From: Oenanthe sinensis
Lineage: Eukaryota > Streptophyta > Magnoliopsida > Apiales > Apiaceae
Direction: 5' to 3'
NCBI GenBank assembly: GCA_028671895.1
Contig: CM053800.1
Coordinates: 21,287,886 to 21,351,885 of the forward strand
Length of the DNA stretch: 64,000 nucleotides
The notes under the pieces were generated by a model that was not told the DNA's origin, did not search any database, and was given only the letters and a program-made list of their open reading frames with translations. Position 1 is the stretch's first letter, and every line of letters begins with the position of its first letter. Below, piece by piece: positions 47,122 through 57,000 of this stretch. A program made the position numbers and the translations under genes.

Positions 47122-49560
47122 ATGAGTACCCAGAAAGTAACTAGTATTAAAATTCCACAGTTCGACAGAGAACACTACAACTTGTGGAAACAAAAAATGC
47201 TACTGTTTATCGGGATTGCAAATCCCAAGTACGCATTAATTATGGCTAAAGGTGTTGAGCTCCCTATATCAGTTGTTCTCGAACATACAGTAGATGGGGT
47301 CGTAATTCCCCACAGACAGTTTCCGAAAAGTCCGGCAGACTATACAGATGAGGAAACAGAAGCTGTGTCCCTTGATAATAACCTGAAGCTCATATTAATT
47401 GAATCCCTAGACTACATCATGTACAACCAAGTAGTCAATTGCAAGAATGCAAAACAAATCTGGGAAACAATTGAAATTATCAATGAGGGAACTGAAGAAG
47501 TTAAGGAGAATAGACTGGAGATCCTGACCACCCAATATGAACAGTTTAGATCCAACCCTGGTGAGGGTATCTCTGAGGTGTTTCAGAGACTAAACAAATT
47601 GATAAACGAGCTAAACATGAATGGTAAGTTTTATCAGAACCAAGAGGTGAACAGGAAGTTTCTGTTGACCTTACCAGAGCATCTGGAGCACAGGATTGCA
47701 GCCATCCGGGAATCTAGGGACATGAAAGAGGTAACCCTAGAAAGACTCTACGGAGTTTTAAAAACTTATGAGCTGGAACAGATCCAAACCAGAGAGATGT
47801 ATGGAAGAGGTAAGGTACTGAGTTCCTCCAAGGCATTAATGGTAGAAGCACCAGAGAAAGAAGAAGTGAAGGCTGTTGCACCTTCTAACAGTTCAACAGA
47901 GTATGTGGTTCCAGAACTTGGACATACTTCTGACAAACAAGAAGACGGTGATTTCTACTCACTGGAAGAACTAGATCAGCTAGAAGATGAATCTCTAGCT
48001 ATGGTTGCCAGGAAGTTTGGCAACATGAGATTCCGAAGAAATTCCTCATTCAGAAGTAAGCCTAATTTTGGAAGATACCAAAGAGGAGGTTCTTCGACAG
48101 CAGTATCAAAAAGCGGCTACAAGACCGGCTTAGTTGATAGAAGCAAGTTTCGTTGCTTCAACTGTAATGAGCTAGGGCACTTTGCAACTGAGTGCAAGAA
48201 GCCTAAGCAAGGGAAAAAGAGAGAGTCTTACGAAGAGCTGAAGGAGAAGTATGATGCGCTAGTGAAAAAGCATCAAGGAAAGTCCTATCTAGCAGCAGGC
48301 AAAAGCTGGGATGACTCAGATAACGATGATGAGGAAGAGCTGGGAAATCTTGCTCTTATGGCTTCATCAGAGGGATCACTGTCTCCCACCAGTGACAGAG
48401 GAATAGAGGTAAATCCTTCGTGTCCTAAGATGTTTGCTTTGCTAGGTAAAGAACTAGATGGTGAAAGAGATAAAGTTAAGAAACTCAGACTCAAAGTCAA
48501 AGAGTTAATTGATGAGACTGAAGTTCTTAAACAGTTAAAAAGAAATCATGACAAGTTGGCTGTCAAGCTGACTGAAGACTTAGCTGTTCAAGTCAGTAAA
48601 GTCAGTTGTCATGTTGTTGTAGAAACTAATCTCAGAAACCAAATTGAAGAAGAAAAGAAGAAGTGTCTTGCATATAAGAATTCCTCATATATTGTTAAGA
48701 ACCTAGTTGACCAACAAGAAATAAATCGTAAAGTTGGAATAGGCTTCGAGTATAACAAATCTGTAGGAAAACCAAGCAACATAACCCCCTTTAGAAAAAG
48801 TGCTGAAGAAAGGGGTATCCCACATGTTGTTAAAGACACACCGAAACCTCTCTTCATAACACCGATAGCTGAACCCATCCTTGAGACCTCTGTAATAATT
48901 GCATATGAAATGCAGCTGGAAGATCTTGAGGAAGAGAAGAAGAGAGGAGAACAGGTTAAGGACATAAAAGGAGTTAATGTCCAGAAAGAAAAATGTGCAC
49001 TAGAAACACCAGTGAAAGATGTGGGAACTTCTGATTCCCCCAGACCTGGTGTAGGTGCAAAAGACTTAAAGAGTAAAATGAACAGACCCAACATATTTGT
49101 GAACAGTAGGAACAGTAACAATAAATTTCATTCTACTGAAAACTTCAAATCTTCTGAGAAAATTGAAGTAGAATCTGTTAAGCCTCCTACTGTATTGAAT
49201 AACATGCCCACTATTGATGCTTTCCATAAACCTTGTGGTATAATGAATTGCATGTTATGTGCCTTTAATGCTATGACTGCTTACTTTAAACGCATGATAG
49301 CTAAGAAAGATAACATGACACCTAGACAGCACATCAATAGTAAATTTGCTAAATCCAAGACTGCGACTCCTTCACCTGAGAAGAAGGAATCATATATTCC
49401 TAAGTCTAAACAGAAAATTGTTAAGACTGTTTATAGGAAGGTAGGAACAGTCAAGGAAGAAAATGATGTTGTTCGAAAAGGATCTGTTGTCAAAGCAGAC
49501 AAAGGTCAATTCTTTAAGTATGCCGGGCCCAATCAATTTTGGGCTCCGAAGACAAATTAA
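47122..49560 (+). CDS. S3i gag (capsid-nucleocapsid), 812 aa
   Basis: Structural protein that should form the virus-like particle and bind the element RNA. The start ATG at 47122 lies in AAAGATGAG. The N-terminal half is the copia-type gag domain (YNLWKQKMLLFIGIANPKYA, then QIWETIEIINEGTEEVKENR and FLLTLPEHLEHR). A basic Arg-rich stretch (RFRRNSSFRS, about residues 301-310) precedes one zinc knuckle, CFNCNELGHFATEC, at residues 345-358. The C-terminal half is long and charged, with a predicted coiled-coil region and a Cys cluster CGIMNCMLC near residue 705 that may be a degenerate second metal site. It ends GPNQFWAPKTN then TAA. At 812 residues it is long for copia gags, as in Sireviruses. 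Three in-frame stops separate it from pol. The S3o copy at 60746 has the same length. Confidence 0.93.
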   Translation: MSTQKVTSIKIPQFDREHYNLWKQKMLLFIGIANPKYALIMAKGVELPISVVLEHTVDGVVIPHRQFPKSPADYTDEETEAVSLDNNLKLILIESLDYIMYNQVVNCKNAKQIWETIEIINEGTEEVKENRLEILTTQYEQFRSNPGEGISEVFQRLNKLINELNMNGKFYQNQEVNRKFLLTLPEHLEHRIAAIRESRDMKEVTLERLYGVLKTYELEQIQTREMYGRGKVLSSSKALMVEAPEKEEVKAVAPSNSSTEYVVPELGHTSDKQEDGDFYSLEELDQLEDESLAMVARKFGNMRFRRNSSFRSKPNFGRYQRGGSSTAVSKSGYKTGLVDRSKFRCFNCNELGHFATECKKPKQGKKRESYEELKEKYDALVKKHQGKSYLAAGKSWDDSDNDDEEELGNLALMASSEGSLSPTSDRGIEVNPSCPKMFALLGKELDGERDKVKKLRLKVKELIDETEVLKQLKRNHDKLAVKLTEDLAVQVSKVSCHVVVETNLRNQIEEEKKKCLAYKNSSYIVKNLVDQQEINRKVGIGFEYNKSVGKPSNITPFRKSAEERGIPHVVKDTPKPLFITPIAEPILETSVIIAYEMQLEDLEEEKKRGEQVKDIKGVNVQKEKCALETPVKDVGTSDSPRPGVGAKDLKSKMNRPNIFVNSRNSNNKFHSTENFKSSEKIEVESVKPPTVLNNMPTIDAFHKPCGIMNCMLCAFNAMTAYFKRMIAKKDNMTPRQHINSKFAKSKTATPSPEKKESYIPKSKQKIVKTVYRKVGTVKEENDVVRKGSVVKADKGQFFKYAGPNQFWAPKTN

Positions 49561-49572
49561 TCCGTTTGATAA

Positions 49573-52500
49573 TTGCAGGGAGTTAAACAGGCAAACCGAG
49601 TTATATGGATCCTGGACAGCGGATCGTCAAGGCATATGACCGGAGATAGAGCCCTGCTATCAGACGTGGTTGAGAGAGCTGGCCCAATCGTCACCTTTGG
49701 AGATAACAGCAAAGGAATGACTACGGGATATGGCAAGTTAAATACAGGAAATGTTATCATTGAAAATGTCTCTTTGGTGGAAGGACTTAAGCACAATCTA
49801 CTCAGCGTCAGTCAATTTTGTGATAGAGGTTACAAAGTAAACTTTATCAAGGAGAAGTGCTTAATAGCTCATTCTAAAGAAGACAGACTAGCCTTGCGTG
49901 GAGTAAGGAAAGGAAACTTGTACGTAGCTGATTTCAACTCGGGAACTGAAGCTGAAGCAAACTGTTTTTATTCAAAAGCTTCAACAGAAGATAGTTGGCT
50001 ATGGCACAAGAAACTCTCACACCTGAATTTCAAAACAATGAACTCTCTAGTCAAGAGGGATTTGGTGAGAGGACTGCCTCCGATGGAATTTACTCAAGAA
50101 GGATTGTGTGAGGCATGTCAGAAAGGGAAGTCAAAGAAAGCAACTCACAGAGGCACAGACACTACAAACATCACTGAACCACTTCAACTCCTTCACATGG
50201 ATTTATTTGGTCCAGTAAATATTCTGTCTATGTCAAGGAAGAGATACGCCTTAGTGATTGTGGATGACTTCACAAAATATACATGGGTTTTATTCTTGAA
50301 CTCTAAGGATGAAACTCCACAATTGGTGATTGATCATATAAAGCTGATTGAGTTAGATTCAAAGTTACCTGTCCGGGCAATCAGATCAGATAATGGAACA
50401 GAATTCAAAAATGAAGTTCTGAATAACTTCTGCTCAAACAAGGGAATAACAAGGCAATATTCAGCACCAAGAACTCCGCAACAAAATGGAGTTGTAGAAA
50501 GGAAAAATAGAACCCTGATTGAAGCTGCAAGAACTATGCTAAGTGAATCAAGGTTACCTATCTACTTCTGGGCTGAAGCAATTAATACAACTTGTTATAC
50601 TCAGAATCGAACTCTGATCAACAAAGATCATATGAAAACTCCCTATGAATTAATGGCTGGCAAGAAACCTACTCTCAAGTACTTTCATGTATTTGGAGCC
50701 AAATGCTTTGTGCTAAAAGATGGAGATGAACGCATTGGCAAATTTGAGGCCAAGGCACATGAAGCTATTTTTGTCGGATACTCGAGAAGAGCATATAGGG
50801 TTTACATAATTGATCAGCACCAAGTGAAGGAAAGTGTCAATGTAACTTTTGATGACACTAAACTCCCAAGTATCCAAACTGAAGATTCTTCTGAGTCATT
50901 AAAATTTGATAATTATCCAGACTCATATTCTGATGACGAAGAAGAACTTGAGGTTGCAGCAGGAAATGATGGTAATGATCCAGGTAATAGTGGTGGAAAC
51001 AATGGCAACACTGGAGATTCTACTAATACCAGTGGTGGATCAACAAGTCATCCTGGCAGCAACTCAGGGGGAGATGAAAGATCAACTGGCACAACACAAC
51101 ATCACAATGTATTTCGAGGCGAATCATCAAGATCAAACCTACCTAGGGAAAGGATATGGAGCAGAGATCATCCTTTTGAATTGATCATAGGTGATCTAGA
51201 TGTTGGAGTAAGAACCAGAAGTGCAACTTCAAATGAATGTTTATTCTCAGTTTTTCTATCTCAAGAAGAACCAAAGAAGATTGAAGATGCACTAATTGAT
51301 CCAGATTGGGTTCTTGCCATGCAAGAAGAGCTCAATCAGTTCGAAAGACAAGAAGTCTGGACACTGGTACCCAGGCCTAAAGATAGATCTATTATTGGCA
51401 CGAAATGGGTATACAGGAACAAATTAGACGGTGATGGCATTGTTACAAGGAACAAGGCCAGACTGGTTGCAAAGGGTTACTCCCAGGAAGAGGGAATTGA
51501 TTATGACGAGACCTACGCACCAGTTGCAAGACTTGAAGCCATCAGGATATTTCTGGCATTCGCAGTACATTCCAATTTTAAAGTCTATCAAATGGATGTG
51601 AAGAGTGCATTTCTGAACGGAAAGCTAGAAGAGGAAGTATATGTGGAACAGCCCCCTGGCTTTGAAAATCCAGAGTTTGCTGATTTTGTGTACTTTCTTT
51701 TCAAAGCTCTCTATGGACTCAAGCAAGCACCGAGGACATGGTATGACACTCTCTCTGAGTTTTTACTTGAAAATAGTTTCATTAGAGGTGTCATAGATAA
51801 AACTCTCTTTTATAAATTGCATAATAAAGATATGATATTTGTCCAAGTTTATGTTGACGATATTATATTTGGTTCTACTAACGAAAACTTGTGCAAGAGA
51901 TTTGCTAAGTTAATGCAGAGCAGATATGAGATGAGCATGATGGGTGAGCTGTCATTCTTCCTTGGATTGCAAGTAAAGCAAAAGGAAGATGGGATTTTTA
52001 TTTGCCAATCAAAGTACGTAAGAGATCTTCTCAGAAAATACAGCCTAGAAGATTCTTCACCGGCAAAAACCCCAATGCCAACAGCCACGAAGCTTGACAA
52101 AGATGAAACTGGTAAGAAAGTTGACATCACAAGCTACAGAGGTATGATAGGCTCATTATTATATCTAACTGCAAGTAGACCCGACATAATGTTCGCAACT
52201 TGCTTATGTGTAAGGTTTCAATCTGACCCAAGAGAATCTCATCTAATAGCTGTTAAACGGATTTTTAGATATCTACAGGGTACACCAGATCTTGGAATTT
52301 GGTACCCTAAGGATACAGGTTTTGACCTAATAGGCTATACAGATTCAGATTATGCAGGGTGCAGGATGGACAGGAAAAGTACTTCTGGAAGCTGTCAGTT
52401 TCTAGGACGAAGGTTGATCTCCTGGTACAGCAAGAAACAGCATTCAGTTTCTACCTCGACAGCCGAAGCAGAATACATTGCGGTAGGTAGCTGTTGTGCA

Positions 52501-52794
52501 CAGATCTTGTGGATCAGGAATCAGCTAAATGACTACGGACTTGCGTTGAACAAAATTCCAATTTTCTGCGACAACACAAGTGCTATAGCTATTTCCAATA
52601 ATCCTGTACAACATTCACGAACCAAGCACATTGACATAAGGTATCACTTTATCAGAGAGCATGTCATGAACGGAACTGTGGTGCTACATTTTGTACCCAC
52701 AGAAGATCAGATAGCCGACATCTTCACAAAACCACTTGATGAATCCACTTTCTCAAAGCTGGTTAGTGAATTAGGGATGTTAAACTATGGCTAA
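49573..52794 (+). CDS. S3i pol (protease-integrase-RT-RNase H), intact
   Basis: Open from TTG at 49573 for 1,073 codons, in the same frame as gag but with no ATG at its start; how it is translated is unclear (see the gag-pol junction). Protease is DSGSSRHMTG near residue 15. Integrase has an HHCC zinc region (WHKKLSHLNF to CEACQKGK), then the catalytic Asp of MDLFGPVN (about 209), Asp of RSDNGTEFKN (about 272) and Glu of VVERKNRTL (about 308). The Gly-Asn-rich linker covers about residues 460-520. RT runs from WTLVPRPKDRSIIGTKWVYR through MDVKSAFLNGKLEEE to YVDDIIFGSTNE (760 onwards). RNase H has DSDYAGCRMDRKSTSG, EAEYIAVGS and DNTSAIA, and the protein ends DIFTKPLDES. All catalytic residues are present. 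One small oddity is SAPRTPQQNG, where relatives have Gly for Arg. Confidence 0.93.
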   Translation: MQGVKQANRVIWILDSGSSRHMTGDRALLSDVVERAGPIVTFGDNSKGMTTGYGKLNTGNVIIENVSLVEGLKHNLLSVSQFCDRGYKVNFIKEKCLIAHSKEDRLALRGVRKGNLYVADFNSGTEAEANCFYSKASTEDSWLWHKKLSHLNFKTMNSLVKRDLVRGLPPMEFTQEGLCEACQKGKSKKATHRGTDTTNITEPLQLLHMDLFGPVNILSMSRKRYALVIVDDFTKYTWVLFLNSKDETPQLVIDHIKLIELDSKLPVRAIRSDNGTEFKNEVLNNFCSNKGITRQYSAPRTPQQNGVVERKNRTLIEAARTMLSESRLPIYFWAEAINTTCYTQNRTLINKDHMKTPYELMAGKKPTLKYFHVFGAKCFVLKDGDERIGKFEAKAHEAIFVGYSRRAYRVYIIDQHQVKESVNVTFDDTKLPSIQTEDSSESLKFDNYPDSYSDDEEELEVAAGNDGNDPGNSGGNNGNTGDSTNTSGGSTSHPGSNSGGDERSTGTTQHHNVFRGESSRSNLPRERIWSRDHPFELIIGDLDVGVRTRSATSNECLFSVFLSQEEPKKIEDALIDPDWVLAMQEELNQFERQEVWTLVPRPKDRSIIGTKWVYRNKLDGDGIVTRNKARLVAKGYSQEEGIDYDETYAPVARLEAIRIFLAFAVHSNFKVYQMDVKSAFLNGKLEEEVYVEQPPGFENPEFADFVYFLFKALYGLKQAPRTWYDTLSEFLLENSFIRGVIDKTLFYKLHNKDMIFVQVYVDDIIFGSTNENLCKRFAKLMQSRYEMSMMGELSFFLGLQVKQKEDGIFICQSKYVRDLLRKYSLEDSSPAKTPMPTATKLDKDETGKKVDITSYRGMIGSLLYLTASRPDIMFATCLCVRFQSDPRESHLIAVKRIFRYLQGTPDLGIWYPKDTGFDLIGYTDSDYAGCRMDRKSTSGSCQFLGRRLISWYSKKQHSVSTSTAEAEYIAVGSCCAQILWIRNQLNDYGLALNKIPIFCDNTSAIAISNNPVQHSRTKHIDIRYHFIREHVMNGTVVLHFVPTEDQIADIFTKPLDESTFSKLVSELGMLNYG

Positions 52795-54007
52795 ATGTTT
52801 GGTTGCTAGGAATTAATTTAAGCTCATAAAATATTAAATGTTAATATTTAAAGAGTTTATGAGACTTGAATTAATAAAATCCTAGGACTTATGAATTTTT
52901 GGAAAATTATCTCAAGATTAAATCAATATTCTTACTGGATAATTATTTCAATTAGAGCATAAGTAATTTTGTTTAAATTAAGCATTTATAAGCATTAGGT
53001 AAATTTAAGTATATATTTTTCTAATTTTTTGTATATTTATTTTAAGCATGTGTATATTAATGTTTATTTTACAAATTATTATTGTACAATAAAATAAATG
53101 AGTATGTTATTAATTATTCAATTAATTTGCTTATTAAATTAATTCGAACATGAGTTAATTTAATTCTTGAATTAATTAAAATAAATTAATAATGTAAATA
53201 TTTATCTTATGCCTATAATAATTTATTAGTATGTTTTAGTAATATTTTTCTTAAATATAGTTTCTATTTATAAACTATTAATAAAACAAATATAGATATT
53301 GTTTAAATAATTTGACAATATGACTTTATTATTGGTATCTCGGCATGACTTATTCATTAACACTCGGCATGACTTTTTATGATTATTAAAAAGTCATACC
53401 GAGAGTTAATAAGAAATAAGTCATACCGACCGATTCTTTTGAGTTTCATTTAAATAGAGCTCGGTATGACTTTTAATAAGTCATACCGAGATATTCAAAT
53501 GATCCGGTTTAACAAAGTCATACTGAGCCTTTGTTTCTTTTAACAGGTGTCCTTTAAACAATTATAATAAGTCATACTCACTAAGTCATATACACACACG
53601 CTGTGATACACACAAACATACGAACAGGCAATCTTTTTCTTTCAAAAATCAGTCGATTTTCACTCTTATCAAGCTAATCAGTTGTTGTTAATCCTTGTTT
53701 ACAAGCATAGTTGCTTGCTAGTGTGTTAAAATCGTTTGATTCAAGCGAACCTCTGCCCGATTTTCTTCAAAAAGAAGTGACTGTTCATATTTTCTTGAAA
53801 AATTTGAAGCTTTCGATTGTGGTTGTAAACTAGAGGACTGCTGTGTAGTGTTTTGTTAATTAAAGTCAATTTAGGTATTACTAGAAATTAAGGTTTTCAA
53901 TTTACAAGTGTAATTTTCGAATTTTGACTTGTATTTGTTTTTTTTTTGTAATCGCACATTGTAATTTTATCATTTGTAATAGCTTAAATCAAAAAAAAAA
54001 TTATAAT
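52795..54007 (+). repeat. S3i spacer between pol and extra ORF, with palindromic AAGTCATACCGAG repeats
   Basis: 1.2 kb, non-coding. At 53335-53590 it carries about nine copies of AAGTCATACCGAG and variants in both orientations. One pair forms a perfect palindrome: CTCGGTATGACTT (53460-53472), 5-nt loop, AAGTCATACCGAG (53478-53490). The same motif clusters in U3 of the LTR. The last 70 nt before the extra ORF are T-rich and then A-rich. A promoter or splice acceptor for a separate extra-ORF transcript may lie here, but I cannot point to one. Confidence 0.85.
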
Positions 54008-57000
54008 ATGGCTGGTTATTGCGAATTAGTAAAAACTAATTTTGTTGGATATTTTAATCCGGTGATGTGTTCAGTCGAGAGGTTTCGACCGTGGATTATT
54101 TTTATGAATGAACATTCACTCGTCAGAACTGCAATTACTCTGAACGCCCCGTTGCAAGTGTTAGCACTAAGGGCTCTGTATTCCACTGCGAGGAATAGGA
54201 GTACTGCAGACAGAGTTCAATTCTCTTTCAGCATAGGAGATCATGAATATATGGTGACTGAAGAGGACGTGAACAGGATTTTGGGCTTTCCAACTGACAA
54301 TTTCATGGATCCACCCACTGTACCAGAAATTCTAGAATTTTTCTATTCTATTAGATATCAGGGTGAGATCAATTTGGTAAGACTGACAAAGTCCAAGTTG
54401 GTAAGTGAGTGGGACTATTTCTTTGACACGTTAGCCAAAGTGTTTGCTCCCACTACAAAGAACAACTTCAACAATATATCTTCACTACTGCAAATCTTTG
54501 GGTATTCTGTGGCTCACAACAGGAGGATAAATTTTGGGAAGTTGCTTCTGAAAGAAATTATAAGGAAGATGGGGAAACCAGAAAGCAGGGAACAGAATGT
54601 ACAAGTCTACTATCCGAGGTTCCTGATGCTGTTTATGAATGACTTGTTGGTGGAAGAAGACAAAGCCTTATTTCAGAATAGTCCTGTAGAAGAATCTCCG
54701 ACTTCTCAGAACAACTTATTTGCAAGGCTCCACAACAACCCCAAGTTTCAAAATGTGCAAGTGGTGAGGACAGATTACATGGCTGAGATATTAGATCATA
54801 TTGCTAATCCTGTGCAGGAACAAGAGCAAGAACAAGTGCCTATGCAATTAGAACATCCTGTGCACCTTCTACTTGAAGCTGCTCACCATGTCGATCAAGT
54901 GGCACAAGATCAACAGGTAATATCTCACTCACAATCTTCTAGTTCAATACCTATAGAAATATCTACTGCACTATTAGATTTATCTGTGGCGGACTATGAT
55001 GGTGTTATTACACTCCAGGATATCAGCTACGAACCTGAAAACACACAGGTTCCGCCCCCGGCTGAAATAGAGCCTCAAACAGTTTCTCCTTCATCCTCTT
55101 CTTTGCTAAAAGTCAGAAAAAGGAAGAAACCTGTCAGAATAGTTAGGGGTCTTGGTGCTGATGTGAGTGAACCCGCAGCTCTGTCTCCACAATCTAAAAG
55201 ATCTAAATTTCAACCAGAGACAACTGCAGACTCATCCTTTTCCTCTCAATGGGATATGGATTTTGACATGGCCATCCAAGGTTCTTTAGATACACTTGCT
55301 CAACCAGGTGATCTAATTCGCTGTTCGGCTACAGCTTCAGATAGTGAGGAAAGCACACTGCTAGCTCTCACACTAGCAGGACCTCCGCTTGCAGTTACAC
55401 AAACACATGAGGGCACATTTGTTGAAGAAAATGTTTTTAATAAAAACTGGTCGGATGCCACCTATGATGTGGACCATGACATTTTCGATGCAGTGCAGCA
55501 TCAGATACCCTCCGAGGTACTTAGGGGCACCACAGACTCTAATGAGCCTTACACTACATTGTCTAAGGTGGTGACCCCCCTGGATATATTACATCTAGTG
55601 ATTTTAAAAGGTCTCGAATCCACTGGTGGATTTGAGAGGCAACCACTCCATAGAGGGAGATGGGACTCCATTCACGGAGTAGCTACGTCAGTAGCGGAGC
55701 CACTTCAAGTTAATCTTGTTGAGGACGCGCCTTCACAGGCATCAGAAGAGCAATTTGACTCTTCAAAAGCTATTATTATATATGCAGGTACAGCTTCAGG
55801 ATCTGGAGAAGAGCTACACACGAGTGATGTGAGACAAACACAAAGTGAAACACATGCACAGAGTGATAGTGAGATAAACAGGAGTGCAAGTGAGCTGAGT
55901 GCACACACACACAGTGTTCTATTATCTAAAATGGAAGCTCTCCAGAAAGAAATGCAAATTGTTCAGGCTGAGTTGGTAAAAGTAAAAGCACAAGCAGAAG
56001 ATAAATCTACATCTGCCTCTGTAACACAGCAGCTGACAATAGTACGAAAAGATGTTGATGATGTCAAAACCTCCATTCTTCTAAAAACTCAAGACATCCA
56101 GAATGTACAGAATCTTATTGCTGAAGACATGAAAGAAGTCAGCAAATTACATGAAAAGATTGATGAGGTTGAGAAAAGCTTGACATTAACAATCATTGAA
56201 AATGAAAAGACCTCTACACAAAGATTCAGCAAACTGGATGATGGAATGACACATTTGAATGAAGGAATGAAGCAAGTCTATCTGACTATGCAGAAAATGT
56301 TGACATCTTTTGAAGCCTCTAAAACTCAAGAGGATCCCTCAACTAAGGGGGAGAAATCAAAGGAGAAAGTAGCTAAAGATGGAGGGGCTTCTACTCAAGA
56401 CAAAGGGAAAGATAAACTGTATTCTGAAGATCAATTTCAATCGTATGATCCAGAACCAGAAAAACAGTTTTATGATCAAGAGAAATTCATTGATGACAGT
56501 GCTCACGATGAATCAAACTTTCCTGACTACTGCAGAGCTGAGGAAGAGATTGCATTTGATGAAGATTTTCTGTTTCCAGAAGAAAAAGAAGTTGATCCAG
56601 CCTATGAAGAGGCAATGAAGAAACTAAAAGAAGACATCAAGGCAAGTCATGCAAAAACTGAAAAGCTGAAAGCTCTAGTCATAGAAAGAACAAAGGCAGA
56701 AAGAGAAGAAAGCCAAGAAAAGCAAAATCTCTGGGCCATAGCAGTCAGAGAAAAGAAGAGAGATGTACAGCTCAAGATTGGAAAGAAATGGGATACTGCA
56801 AGAAAAATAATGGACAAACAACAAAAGGGTCCATTTGAAGACAAGCATCTGAAATCAATAATTGAGCGTCTAGAAAAGTCAAATGACAACATTGACAACT
56901 TCATGATAGCTCTGAAAGAGGAAGTGGACTACATCACTATCCTAGTGGATCACATTCTTGAAGACTGGCGGATACTAGTCTACACACACAGGAATGGAAC

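Noticed and set aside
48609..49121. 170-aa minus-strand frame, duplicated at 62233-62745
   Set aside because: It is antisense to an intact gag; both copies exist because gag is duplicated.
53924..54007. Hydrophobic N-terminal extension of the extra ORF (MTCICFFFVIAHCNFIIC) as a signal peptide
   Set aside because: It starts at a TTG in a T-rich leader; the first ATG is at 54008, so the hydrophobic run is probably untranslated.
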